DNA of 12,720 nt. Source: an uncultured Clostridium sp. (GTDB taxonomy: Bacteria; Bacillota; Clostridia; Lachnospirales; Lachnospiraceae). Under the pieces are notes generated by a model. That model was not told where the DNA came from. It did not search any database and saw only the letters and a list, made by a program, of their open reading frames with translations. The DNA is taken from assembly GCA_902496665.1 (NCBI GenBank), contig CABVBU010000049.1, positions 1 through 12,720 on the forward strand. The letters run 5' to 3'. Both the position numbers and the translations under genes were made by a program. Of the stretch, positions 7,248 to 12,720 are shown in pieces. Numbering within the stretch: the first letter of the stretch is position 1; the number at the start of each line of letters is the position of its first letter.

Positions 7248-8330
7248 TCAGTCTCCGAAACTGATTCCGATAAGCTTCGCTTCTTTTACAATATCAGACT
7301 GCGGATCCACATATTTCAGTTTTCCGGCAGATTCTGCCAGCGGGATATCCGTGATCACATTGTTCTTTACAACGACAAGCTTGCCGAATTCATTATTTTT
7401 GATCATATCGGCCGCATGCGCGCCGATTCTTGTGGAGATCACGCGGTCATACGGAACCGGAGTGCCGCCGCGCTGCATATGACCCGGAACCGTCACTCGG
7501 ATCTCCTGGCCTGTCATCTCCTGGATCTTCGCACCAATCTCATACGCAACGGATTGGTATTTTGTGGCGCGTTCTTCCAGATATTTCTTATATTCTTTCT
7601 TTGAAAGAGCTGCCTGCTCTTTTGAGATTGCGCCCTCTGCCACCGCGAGGATCGAGAAGCGGCTTCCATTCTTTGTGCGCTCTTTGATCTTCTTTACGAC
7701 CTTGTTCAAATCATACGGAATCTCCGGGATCAGGATGATATCCGCGCCGCCGGCAATTCCCGCGTGAAGTGTGAGCCAGCCGACTTTATGTCCCATGACT
7801 TCCACGATGAAGACGCGTCCATGGGAGGAAGCAGTGGTATGGATGCAGTCGATGGCGTTTGTGGCGATATCCACAGCGCTCTGGAATCCGAAAGTCATGT
7901 CCGTTCCCCAGAGGTCATTATCAATGGTCTTCGGGAGACCGATCACATTGAGTCCTTCCTGGCTTAAGAGGTTCGCCGTTTTCTGGCTTCCATTTCCGCC
8001 CAGGACCACAAGTGCATCCAGCTTCAATTTATAGTAGGTGTGCTTCATGAGCTCCACCTTGTCGAGTCCGTTCTCGTCCGGCACACGCATCAGCTTAAAC
8101 GGCTGTCTGGAGGTACCGAGCATCGTTCCGCCTTTTGTGAGGACGCCTGAAAAATCTGACTGTTTCATCATCAGGTAGTTTGCGTACATCAGACCTTTAT
8201 AGCCGTCTTCAAATCCGATAATTTCCACTTCATCTTTGTAAATCTGGTACAGACCTTTCGCGACTCCACGCATCGTCGCGTTTAACGCCTGGCAGTCGCC
8301 GCCGCTCGTAAGGAATCCAACTCTCTTCAT
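7248..8330 (-). CDS. pfkA: 6-phosphofructokinase (non-allosteric, Lys-type)
   Basis: This enzyme phosphorylates fructose 6-phosphate at C1 in glycolysis. The 360-residue protein starts with MKRVGFLTSGGDCQALN, the phosphofructokinase N-terminus. It has the phosphoryl-donor loop GGNGS (111-115), the catalytic loop PKTIDND (133-139) with D137, substrate-site residues MGHKVGWL (179-186) and IPE (201-203), and HMQRGGTP near the C-terminus. Glycine at the E. coli position 104 equivalent favours ATP over pyrophosphate. The lysine in PKTIDND is shared with PPi and mixed-group enzymes, and Asn replaces the usual Asp of GGDG. Donor specificity is therefore open. The frame extends to 8402, but ATG 8330 has GAAAGGA 6-8 nt upstream and the earlier part overlaps the promoter. 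It is the first gene of the long minus-strand cluster. Confidence 0.95.
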   Translation of the reverse strand: MKRVGFLTSGGDCQALNATMRGVAKGLYQIYKDEVEIIGFEDGYKGLMYANYLMMKQSDFSGVLTKGGTMLGTSRQPFKLMRVPDENGLDKVELMKHTYYKLKLDALVVLGGNGSQKTANLLSQEGLNVIGLPKTIDNDLWGTDMTFGFQSAVDIATNAIDCIHTTASSHGRVFIVEVMGHKVGWLTLHAGIAGGADIILIPEIPYDLNKVVKKIKERTKNGSRFSILAVAEGAISKEQAALSKKEYKKYLEERATKYQSVAYEIGAKIQEMTGQEIRVTVPGHMQRGGTPVPYDRVISTRIGAHAADMIKNNEFGKLVVVKNNVITDIPLAESAGKLKYVDPQSDIVKEAKLIGISFGD

Positions 8331-8390
8331 CGTCTTGTCCTTTCTCCGATTTCTTTCAGTCGAAATATGAATGCATGTATCCAAGATAAG

Positions 8391-8419
8391 ATTATAATAC
8401 AAAGAAAAGAGAGGGGCAA
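8391..8419 (-). promoter_or_regulatory. Promoter of the pfk-dnaX-recR cluster
   Basis: On the minus strand there is a -35 TTGCCC (8414-8419), exactly 17 bp of spacer and a perfect -10 TATAAT (8391-8396). The expected start is near 8384, giving a leader of about 54 nt before the pfk ATG. The -10 overlaps the foot of the inverted repeat that lies just upstream, and the -35 lies inside its left arm. Confidence 0.75.
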
Positions 8420-8521
8420 GGAAAATCTGCTGCCTCCACGGTATTGTACGGAATTTTCAGTTCAGAAAATCCCTACCCGGGGAGCAGTAATGCCTTGTCA
8501 CATCTCTTTTCTTACTATTAT
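8394..8521. repeat. 128-bp imperfect inverted repeat forming a long rod-like hairpin
   Basis: The outer arms ATAATA-nn-AAGAAAAGAGA match each other at 17 of 19 positions (8394-8412 and 8503-8521). Further inward, CAAGG pairs with CCTTG and CTGCTCC with GGAGGCAG (one bulge). A 9-bp core GGGATTTTC/GAAAATTCC closes a 6-nt loop. The whole region folds into a rod with internal loops on either strand. Read on the minus strand the 3' arm is U-rich (TCTCTTTTCTTTG), like a terminator. It may be a small structured RNA, a miniature mobile element or an elaborate terminator. No gene is visible in 8403-8610. Confidence 0.6.
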
Positions 8522-8531
8522 GCCACATTTT

Positions 8532-8562
8532 ATATAAAATAGTCCGGACTGTGAATCCCGGA
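8532..8562 (-). terminator. Possible weak terminator after the metallophosphoesterase gene
   Basis: On the minus strand TCCGG and CCGGA (8558-8562 and 8543-8547) form a 5-bp GC-rich stem with a 10-nt loop, followed by the U-rich CTATTTTATAT. It lies about 50 bp after the stop of the metallophosphoesterase gene. The stem is short and the U-run is interrupted. Confidence 0.35.
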
Positions 8563-8610
8563 GGACAACTGTGGACGCATCAAAGATAACGTTTCAGCTG
8601 CTGTTTCGCA

Positions 8611-10101
8611 TTATTCCGCCCTTTTCAAGTGGATCGGATTCGGGATCTCTGCGTGATTGTTCGCGGAGATCGTGTCGCGCATCATTCCGTCGAGCTGGCG
8701 GAACTCGGTGCTGGGGTCCATGTAGCGGACCCAAAGACCATAGCCAAACTCATTTTTCTTCTCCGAGTAGCTGATCGGCACTCCGGCGTAGTAGTCTTTA
8801 TACAGGTCGGTATAAAAGTCGACCATGACTTCCCTTAATTCTTTCGGCACATCTTCCAGTTTCCGGGATATCTGGTTTTTAAGGACTGTCTGCAGATAGT
8901 TCTCCGTGTAGGTAGAAAAATCGAGAAGATTTTCATCCGTCTCCCCATTCGCGGCTGCCCAGCTGGAAACATCCACGATCTTTGCCATGTAGTCGATACT
9001 GCCGTCCGTATTCAAGGTCACAGTTCCATACTGGCACGGCGGCAGGATCAGGGAATTGCTGACGATTTCCCAGATTCCGTATGTATCTGAACCCATTCCC
9101 GGCTCCGTCAGGTGTTTCATGACCTTCTGTGTATGAAGATGACCGCTGAAGTACACCGGTGTCAGGTAGCGCTCGAAGAGTTCCAAAACCTCATCACAGT
9201 TTTCGATCACGCATTCTTCCACGTAGACACGGCTCAGGCGCTGGAGATTATGGTGACCCACAGGAATCACGGTGATTCCCTCGGCGTACGCCTCCTTCAG
9301 GCATTCTTCCATCCACTCGAGTGTGCCCTCTTTGATCTCGCCGTAGACCTCATTTTCCGGCTCGCAGACCGTTGTGTCCAGCATCATGAGCCAGGTGGTG
9401 TCGTTTAGCTCCACCAGGTAACTCAAGGAATCCGGTGCCTCGCTCTTCGCCTCGTTATAGCCGAAGTCCGCGTAGATCTCACGGAATTCTTCCGATGTCA
9501 CACTCTCCACATCGGTTCTCTGATCCCCGAAGTATTCTCCGGCATCTGGCTTATTAATATCGTGGTTTCCGGGGATCACATAGACCGGAACTCCCGCTTC
9601 TTCGATCTCACGAAGCTTTTCGGAAAATTCCAGGTGGTTTGCCTTTTCACCGTTTAAGCTCAGGTCTCCGCTTAAAATCAGGGCATCCGGGTTGGCCGCG
9701 AGGACTTCCGATTTAAACGCCTGCCATAACTGTGGCTGATAGCGGATCACTTTTCCATCATTGCTATTTACGAGACTGTCAAACGCCGCGCCGTAATCCG
9801 TCATGGACGGCGACATATAGTGCGTGTCAGAGGCAATGATCAGATGAGTCTCCACCTTTTCACGGTCCACCGGATCTCCGGGACCTTCTGTCTCCTCCTC
9901 AGTCGTTTCTTCTGTCTCGGTCTCAGATTCTGTTTCCGTCTCTGTGGGCGTTTCAGATTCTGTCTCCGTTGTTGATTCTGTCTCTTCTGTGGCACTCTCT
10001 TTCGTCCGGTCCGGGGCATGATCCCGCACTGAGGGCAGGATAAAGATCACGCCGGCCAATAAAAAAAGAAGCGCCAGCAATAACAGAAATTTCTTTCTCA
10101 T
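8611..10101 (-). CDS. Membrane-anchored or secreted calcineurin-like metallophosphoesterase
   Basis: This is a 496-residue exported phosphoesterase of the calcineurin-like superfamily, which uses two metal ions to cleave phosphate esters; the substrate is unknown. Residues 1-24 are a basic start and a hydrophobic helix, acting as signal or anchor, with no lipobox cysteine. Residues 32-72 are an almost pure Glu/Thr/Ser spacer that would hold the enzyme away from the membrane. The catalytic domain follows with the full metal-binding set: D92-x-H94, GDLSLNGE (145-152), GNHD (178-181), GHHN (282-285) and GHLH (320-323). The C-terminal 140 residues are a less conserved helical extension. GAGGTG lies 7-8 nt before the ATG. 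The gene begins 30 bp after the SRP RNA with no visible terminator between, so it may be read from the ffs promoter. Confidence 0.92.
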   Translation of the reverse strand: MRKKFLLLLALLFLLAGVIFILPSVRDHAPDRTKESATEETESTTETESETPTETETESETETEETTEEETEGPGDPVDREKVETHLIIASDTHYMSPSMTDYGAAFDSLVNSNDGKVIRYQPQLWQAFKSEVLAANPDALILSGDLSLNGEKANHLEFSEKLREIEEAGVPVYVIPGNHDINKPDAGEYFGDQRTDVESVTSEEFREIYADFGYNEAKSEAPDSLSYLVELNDTTWLMMLDTTVCEPENEVYGEIKEGTLEWMEECLKEAYAEGITVIPVGHHNLQRLSRVYVEECVIENCDEVLELFERYLTPVYFSGHLHTQKVMKHLTEPGMGSDTYGIWEIVSNSLILPPCQYGTVTLNTDGSIDYMAKIVDVSSWAAANGETDENLLDFSTYTENYLQTVLKNQISRKLEDVPKELREVMVDFYTDLYKDYYAGVPISYSEKKNEFGYGLWVRYMDPSTEFRQLDGMMRDTISANNHAEIPNPIHLKRAE

Positions 10102-10131
10102 TAGCTGTCACCTCTTAAACTTTCCTTTTTT

Positions 10132-10397
10132 GTCCGCACGTTCTGCTTTGAATACGTCTCATGAACGTTACCCTGGCAGCCAGCTCGGTCCCGGCTCCCT
10201 CGCGGCACATGGAAGGTTCTCCTTAATGCTGCTGCATTCCTGCCCTGACATGGTTCAGAGAGTCCCATTGCGCGAGACCAAAACGTCAGCGCCGCTTACC
10301 CGGGGCAGCTTCACAAGGAAGTACCCGAGGCAGAACAACACCCCTGCTGTAGCGGATTGCAGGTACAGGGCACCGCTATCTCCCCGGCTGTGCGGAC
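10132..10397 (-). ncRNA. ffs: Signal recognition particle RNA, large Gram-positive type
   Basis: This RNA is the scaffold of the signal recognition particle, which targets nascent membrane proteins with Ffh. The ends GTCCGCAC (rna 5') and GTGCGGAC (3') pair as the closing helix of a 266-nt molecule. The 5' part carries the Alu-domain sequence AGCGGTGCCCTGTACCTGCA followed by ATCCGCT, as in Bacillus scRNA. The other half carries the Ffh-binding hairpin with GTCAGG, a GGAA tetraloop (plus-strand 10237-10240) closed by GCA/TGC, and AGCAGC on the return side. GTTTTGGTCTCGCGCAA and CCATGTGCCGCG also match conserved helix 5 stretches. It has a near-consensus promoter directly upstream. No T-run follows the 3' end on its strand; an A-run does. 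Confidence 0.95.
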
Positions 10398-10403
10398 CAG
10401 TTA

Positions 10404-10432
10404 AGTATACATGGATGACAACATTTTGTCAA
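10404..10432 (-). promoter_or_regulatory. Near-consensus promoter of the SRP RNA gene
   Basis: On the minus strand there is a perfect -35 TTGACA (10427-10432), a 17-bp spacer and a -10 TATACT (10404-10409). The first base of the RNA closing helix (10397) falls 7 nt after the -10, just where transcription should start. This independently fixes the 5' end of the RNA. Confidence 0.88.
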
Positions 10433-10438
10433 GTTAGT

Positions 10439-10484
10439 AAAACTTGTCAACATCATGTTATAAGCATGATACCAACAAGTTTTT
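10439..10484 (-). terminator. Terminator of the GGADGPT protein gene
   Basis: As RNA from the minus strand, the arms AAAACUUGU and ACAAGUUUU, then UGGU/GUUG through four G-U wobbles, then AUCAUG/CAUGAU, make a 19-bp stem with a 7-nt loop that ends in UUUU. On the plus strand the four wobbles become mismatches, so the fold favours minus-strand transcripts. It lies about 40 bp after the stop at 10523 and immediately upstream of the ffs promoter, insulating the two units. Confidence 0.6.
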
Positions 10485-10522
10485 ATCAAGTCTGAGCATT
10501 AAAAAATCCTCTCGTTGAAGCT

Positions 10523-11323
10523 TTAATCAAACAGTGTTATCTTTGTGATTGGGAATCTCTGGTCCTCCAGCGGGGCATGCCAGATTCCGTACCAGACGTC
10601 TTCCAGGTTGTCACCGTCCGCTGCCAGGAAGCCGTAGACCTCGCTGTCAAACTCCGGGATCGCCACCGGACCGTACAGCAGTGTGCTGCCATATTCGTTG
10701 TAGATATCCGATGCCATCTGATTCAGACGGTCATCCGTCAGATATGCATCCTTGAAGCTGCCGTTTTCTTTATTCTCTCTGAGGATCTTGCAGACTTTTT
10801 CCGGGAGCTCCGTCACATCTCCATAGGTGTTGGAGTAGAGGTACATCGGATTCTTTTCCTTCATATACGCCTTCGGTGCCACCACACAGCCATCCGCACT
10901 TCCGAGGACTTCCGTATACTCATCGCCCTGTGTCGCGATGGGACCAGCCTCTTCCAGGGTGTAGGCTGCCACCGGCTCTATTGCCGCAGAATCATCGGAG
11001 CCATTTATGTCGAAAGCAATGTATCCGAAGGAGCCGTGGAGGGAGATCCTGTCGATACTCACATAGTCGAGCTCCACTACCTGACCATAGGGCTGTTTTT
11101 TTGCGGTCTCGAGGTCCAAAATTGCGGCTTTTGTTCCTTCATCGGCGGAATTGCCAGGTTTTCCGGCGAGAAAAATCGATGTCGGTCCGTCCGCACCGCC
11201 GATAATGGCTACTGATGTCGCCGCCTGTGTTTTATTCTTCTTTCCTATATAGAATGCCGTCGCGGCGGCTCCCACAAGAACAAGAAGGCCTGCAGCCGCC
11301 AGGATCTTCTTTTTATTGTTCAT
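10523..11323 (-). CDS. Membrane-anchored protein of unknown function with a GGADGPT segment
   Basis: The 266-residue product is not assigned to a known function. MNNKKKILAAAG starts a basic head and one hydrophobic helix (about 7-26), so it is anchored or exported. At 38-51 follows SVAIIGGADGPTSIF. This segment is a signature of the beta subunit of sodium-translocating decarboxylases (OadB/MmdB), yet none of that subunit's many membrane helices is present. Some automatic pipelines may therefore call it a decarboxylase beta subunit; it is not one. Residues 65-266 are a soluble, acidic, mixed domain with several Tyr and Gly-Asp stretches, ending in FPITKITLFD. An upstream ATG at 11377 is open, but ATG 11323 has GAGAGGAG close before it and places the basic head correctly. 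It is a single-gene unit with its own terminator. Confidence 0.8.
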   Translation of the reverse strand: MNNKKKILAAAGLLVLVGAAATAFYIGKKNKTQAATSVAIIGGADGPTSIFLAGKPGNSADEGTKAAILDLETAKKQPYGQVVELDYVSIDRISLHGSFGYIAFDINGSDDSAAIEPVAAYTLEEAGPIATQGDEYTEVLGSADGCVVAPKAYMKEKNPMYLYSNTYGDVTELPEKVCKILRENKENGSFKDAYLTDDRLNQMASDIYNEYGSTLLYGPVAIPEFDSEVYGFLAADGDNLEDVWYGIWHAPLEDQRFPITKITLFD

Positions 11324-11385
11324 AATCTCCTCTCTTTCTGTTTTGATCGTGATGTTACCGTATCCAGCATGAATCAAAGCTGTCT

Positions 11386-11401
11386 GTACTATTTATAGTA
11401 C
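11386..11401. promoter_or_regulatory. Dyad-symmetric site upstream of the GGADGPT gene (possible operator)
   Basis: GTACTAT and ATAGTAC flank a 2-bp centre, giving a 16-bp dyad. On the minus strand the dyad contains TATAAA, a possible -10. An alternative pair on that strand is TTTACA (-35) with TATGGT (-10) 17 bp apart. A repressor dimer at this dyad would cover the promoter region, but no regulator gene is in view. Confidence 0.4.
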
Positions 11402-11453
11402 CATACAGTTTTTACCTCCGCCTGTAAATTTCCTTAACTTTTTCTGTCCTTTT

Positions 11454-11546
11454 TCAGGCAGCATTGCTGTTCATGCCCTGCTCAGACAGTAATTCATAGT
11501 TGCAGTCCAGCCATATCATCTTCTTGTCTTCATATTCTTTTATCAT
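11454..11546 (-). CDS. Possible 30-residue small ORF
   Basis: The frame begins with MIKEYEDKKMIWLDCNYELL and ends with a TGA after NSNAA. Its amino acid make-up is protein-like and it lies in the 360-bp gap between the divergent GGADGPT and YitT genes. It has no convincing ribosome site. It could be a small gene, the relic of a longer one, or chance. No function is suggested. Confidence 0.25.
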   Translation of the reverse strand: MIKEYEDKKMIWLDCNYELLSEQGMNSNAA

Positions 11547-11568
11547 GGTCACACTTCACCACGTTCTC

Positions 11569-11597
11569 TTGCATATCATGTCCATCCAGTATATACT
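11569..11597 (+). promoter_or_regulatory. Likely promoter of the YitT-family gene
   Basis: TTGCAT (11569-11574), 17 bp of spacer and TATACT (11592-11597). The -35 matches the consensus only at its first three bases, the -10 at five of six. Transcription would start near 11604, leaving a leader of about 80 nt. Confidence 0.5.
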
Positions 11598-11613
11598 TAA
11601 ACCGAAAATTGTA

Positions 11614-11647
11614 CCCGTGAGGAAGACATAGAGGGAACACCCACGGG
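11614..11647 (+). other. Leader hairpin upstream of the YitT-family gene
   Basis: CCCGTG (11614-11619) and CACGGG (11642-11647) pair across a 22-nt purine-rich loop, about 25 nt before the ribosome site. No riboswitch class was recognised in it. Confidence 0.3.
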
Positions 11648-11683
11648 AAATCAGCAGCTTGCAATGGGAAAGGGTTCTGTATT

Positions 11684-12535
11684 ATGAACAACAAGGGGTT
11701 AATCAAAGAAATTTTTGTCATGACTCTGGCTGACGCAATCGCAGCCATAGCGGTCTTCTTTTTTCTGGTACCAAGCCACACATCAATCAGCAGTATTTCC
11801 GGTCTCGGAATTATTCTGACCCACTTTATCCCGCTTCCGCTTTCCGTGATCACGATGGCGCTCAACATCCTCCTGCTGATCATCGGATTTATTTTCTGCG
11901 GTAAGGAGTTCGGCGCAAAAACGGTATACACGAGTGTCATGCTGCCGGTTTTCTTAGGTATTTTCGAGAAAATCTTCCCGGATTTTACATCCCTCACCGG
12001 AAGTCAGGAGCTGGATGCGGTCTGCTATGTACTGGTGGTCAGCATCGGTCTCGCAATGCTCTTTAACATGAATGCATCATCCGGCGGACTGGATATCGTC
12101 GCAAAGATCATGAACAAGTACCTGCATATGGATCTCGGAAAGGCAATGTCTCTCTCCGGCATGTGCGTGGCGCTTTCTTCCGCGTTCGTTTATGACAAGA
12201 AGACCGTCGTGCTCAGTGTGCTCGGTACATATGTGAACGGAATCGTCCTCGATTACTTTATTTTTGACCAGAATGTCAAGAGACGTGTCTGCATTATCAC
12301 GAAAAAAGAGGAAGAACTCCGCGAGTTCATTATTAACAATCTACACAGCGGCGCAACGATCTATGAAGCGATCGGTGCGTATAATTTTGAGAAGCACAAT
12401 GAGATCATTACGATCGTGGATAAGCGTGAGTATCAGGCACTCATGAACTATATCAGTTCCAGTGATCCGGAGGCATTTATCACGGTGTATAAGGTCTCGG
12501 ATATCCGGTACCGGCCGAAGAAGATCAGTGCATGA
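11684..12535 (+). CDS. YitT family membrane protein with C-terminal DUF2179 domain
   Basis: This is a 283-residue polytopic membrane protein of the YitT/DUF161 family; transport has been proposed for the family but the substrate is not established. Membrane segments are near residues 10-30, 38-47, 52-72, 80-97, 112-128 and 158-195. Family-typical patterns include the SGLGIIL (39-45) and NASSGGLDIVAKIM (130-143) stretches. From about 199 the protein becomes soluble and forms the DUF2179 domain (RVCIITKKEEELREFI to AFITVYKVSDIR), a cytosolic beta-alpha domain usually found in this position. Length and domain order are normal. AAAGGG lies 9 nt before the ATG. It is the only plus-strand gene here, alone in its unit, with its own promoter and a terminator starting in the stop codon. 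Confidence 0.93.
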   Translation: MNNKGLIKEIFVMTLADAIAAIAVFFFLVPSHTSISSISGLGIILTHFIPLPLSVITMALNILLLIIGFIFCGKEFGAKTVYTSVMLPVFLGIFEKIFPDFTSLTGSQELDAVCYVLVVSIGLAMLFNMNASSGGLDIVAKIMNKYLHMDLGKAMSLSGMCVALSSAFVYDKKTVVLSVLGTYVNGIVLDYFIFDQNVKRRVCIITKKEEELREFIINNLHSGATIYEAIGAYNFEKHNEIITIVDKREYQALMNYISSSDPEAFITVYKVSDIRYRPKKISA

Positions 12536-12581
12536 TAGAATCGGCACTCTTCTTGGCCTTGGACACTTCTATCGTTTTTTT
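12534..12581 (+). terminator. Terminator of the YitT-family gene
   Basis: GATAGAA (12534-12540, overlapping the TGA stop) pairs with TTCTATC (12567-12573), followed by G and seven T. The loop is long (26 nt), so the hairpin is probably of medium strength, but the T-run and its place right after the stop fit a Rho-independent terminator. Confidence 0.6.
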
Positions 12582-12616
12582 GAATCAATTTGCTTTTGAA
12601 TAATCGTCTGCATAGC

Positions 12617-12655
12617 CAAAACCACCTCATAGATTCATTTCTGTTGGTGGTTTTG
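12617..12655. terminator. Second hairpin, possible bidirectional terminator
   Basis: CAAAACCACC (12617-12626) and GGTGGTTTTG (12646-12655) form a perfect 10-bp stem with a 19-nt loop. The T-run is within the 3' arm on the plus strand rather than after it. It could back up the YitT terminator or stop transcription arriving from the right. Confidence 0.45.
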
Positions 12656-12685
12656 TTATGTAAACTTATTTGTAACTGTTCAGTA

Positions 12686-12710
12686 GGTCTGCGCACTTGC
12701 TGCGCTGACC
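12686..12710. repeat. Compact GC-rich hairpin at the right edge
   Basis: GGTC-T-GCGCA and TGCGC-T-GACC pair around the 5-nt loop CTTGC with a single T-T mismatch. No gene is attached to it in view and no T-run follows. The form is that of a REP-like palindromic unit, but copy number cannot be judged from one window. Confidence 0.4.
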
Positions 12711-12720
12711 GTAAGAAAAC

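Noticed and set aside
8331..8402. N-terminal extension of 24 codons for phosphofructokinase
   Set aside because: It overlaps the promoter -10 and the expected transcription start, while ATG 8330 has a good ribosome site and the family N-terminus.
10130..10495. Plus-strand open frame of 121 codons
   Set aside because: It lies across the SRP RNA gene on the opposite strand; the conserved RNA explains the sequence.
11600..11683. Riboswitch in the YitT-gene leader
   Set aside because: There is a 6-bp stem with a purine-rich loop, but no conserved core of the riboswitch classes I could recall (TPP, SAM, preQ1, fluoride, guanidine, c-di-GMP, ZTP, THF) was recognised.
11530..11997. Minus-strand open frame of 155 codons opposite the YitT-family gene
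   Set aside because: Antisense to a well supported gene, with no homology-like pattern and no ribosome site.

Overview
The window looks like chromosomal DNA of a low-GC-lineage anaerobe of the Clostridia, most likely a Lachnospiraceae-type gut bacterium. The grounds are a near 50% GC content, strong AGGAG-type ribosome sites, a long Gram-positive-type SRP RNA with an Alu domain, a linked dnaX-ybaB-recR block, and a 6-phosphofructokinase of the non-allosteric, lysine-containing class. This placement is inferred from gene content and was not tested by a database search.

Layout: positions 1-246 hold no convincing gene. They carry a strong promoter firing off the left edge and a stable hairpin. 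From about 8420 down to 247, one long minus-strand cluster runs pfk - dnaX - ybaB/ebfC - recR - TPR/charged-coil protein - small Cys-rich ORF - Cof-type HAD phosphatase - CvpA-family membrane protein. Spacing is 2-6 bp at pfk-dnaX and ybaB-recR, genes overlap around the small ORF, and structured gaps lie between dnaX and ybaB and between recR and the TPR gene. A TTGCCC-17-TATAAT promoter precedes pfk. Just upstream of it sits an unexplained 128-bp inverted repeat.

From 10432 down to 8611 is a second minus-strand unit: the SRP RNA gene (ffs) under a near-consensus promoter, followed 30 bp later by a membrane-anchored metallophosphoesterase with no visible terminator between them. From 11323 down to 10523 is a membrane-anchored protein of unknown function with a GGADGPT segment, a signature otherwise typical of sodium-pump decarboxylase beta subunits. 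It ends at a G-U-rich terminator hairpin. Divergent from it on the plus strand is a YitT-family membrane protein (11684-12535) with its own promoter, a short structured leader and a terminator. The right edge holds two more hairpins.

Functionally, the core block serves replication and repair: DnaX is the clamp-loader subunit, YbaB/EbfC a nucleoid-associated protein and RecR a recombination mediator. Glycolysis is represented by Pfk and protein targeting by SRP RNA. The least conventional items are (1) the 738-residue protein downstream of recR, whose middle segment reads like an AAA+ core without a Walker A motif; (2) the inverted repeat upstream of pfk; (3) the ffs-metallophosphoesterase arrangement; and (4) the isolated GGADGPT segment. 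No CRISPR array, insertion sequence, phage gene or recognisable defence system is visible.
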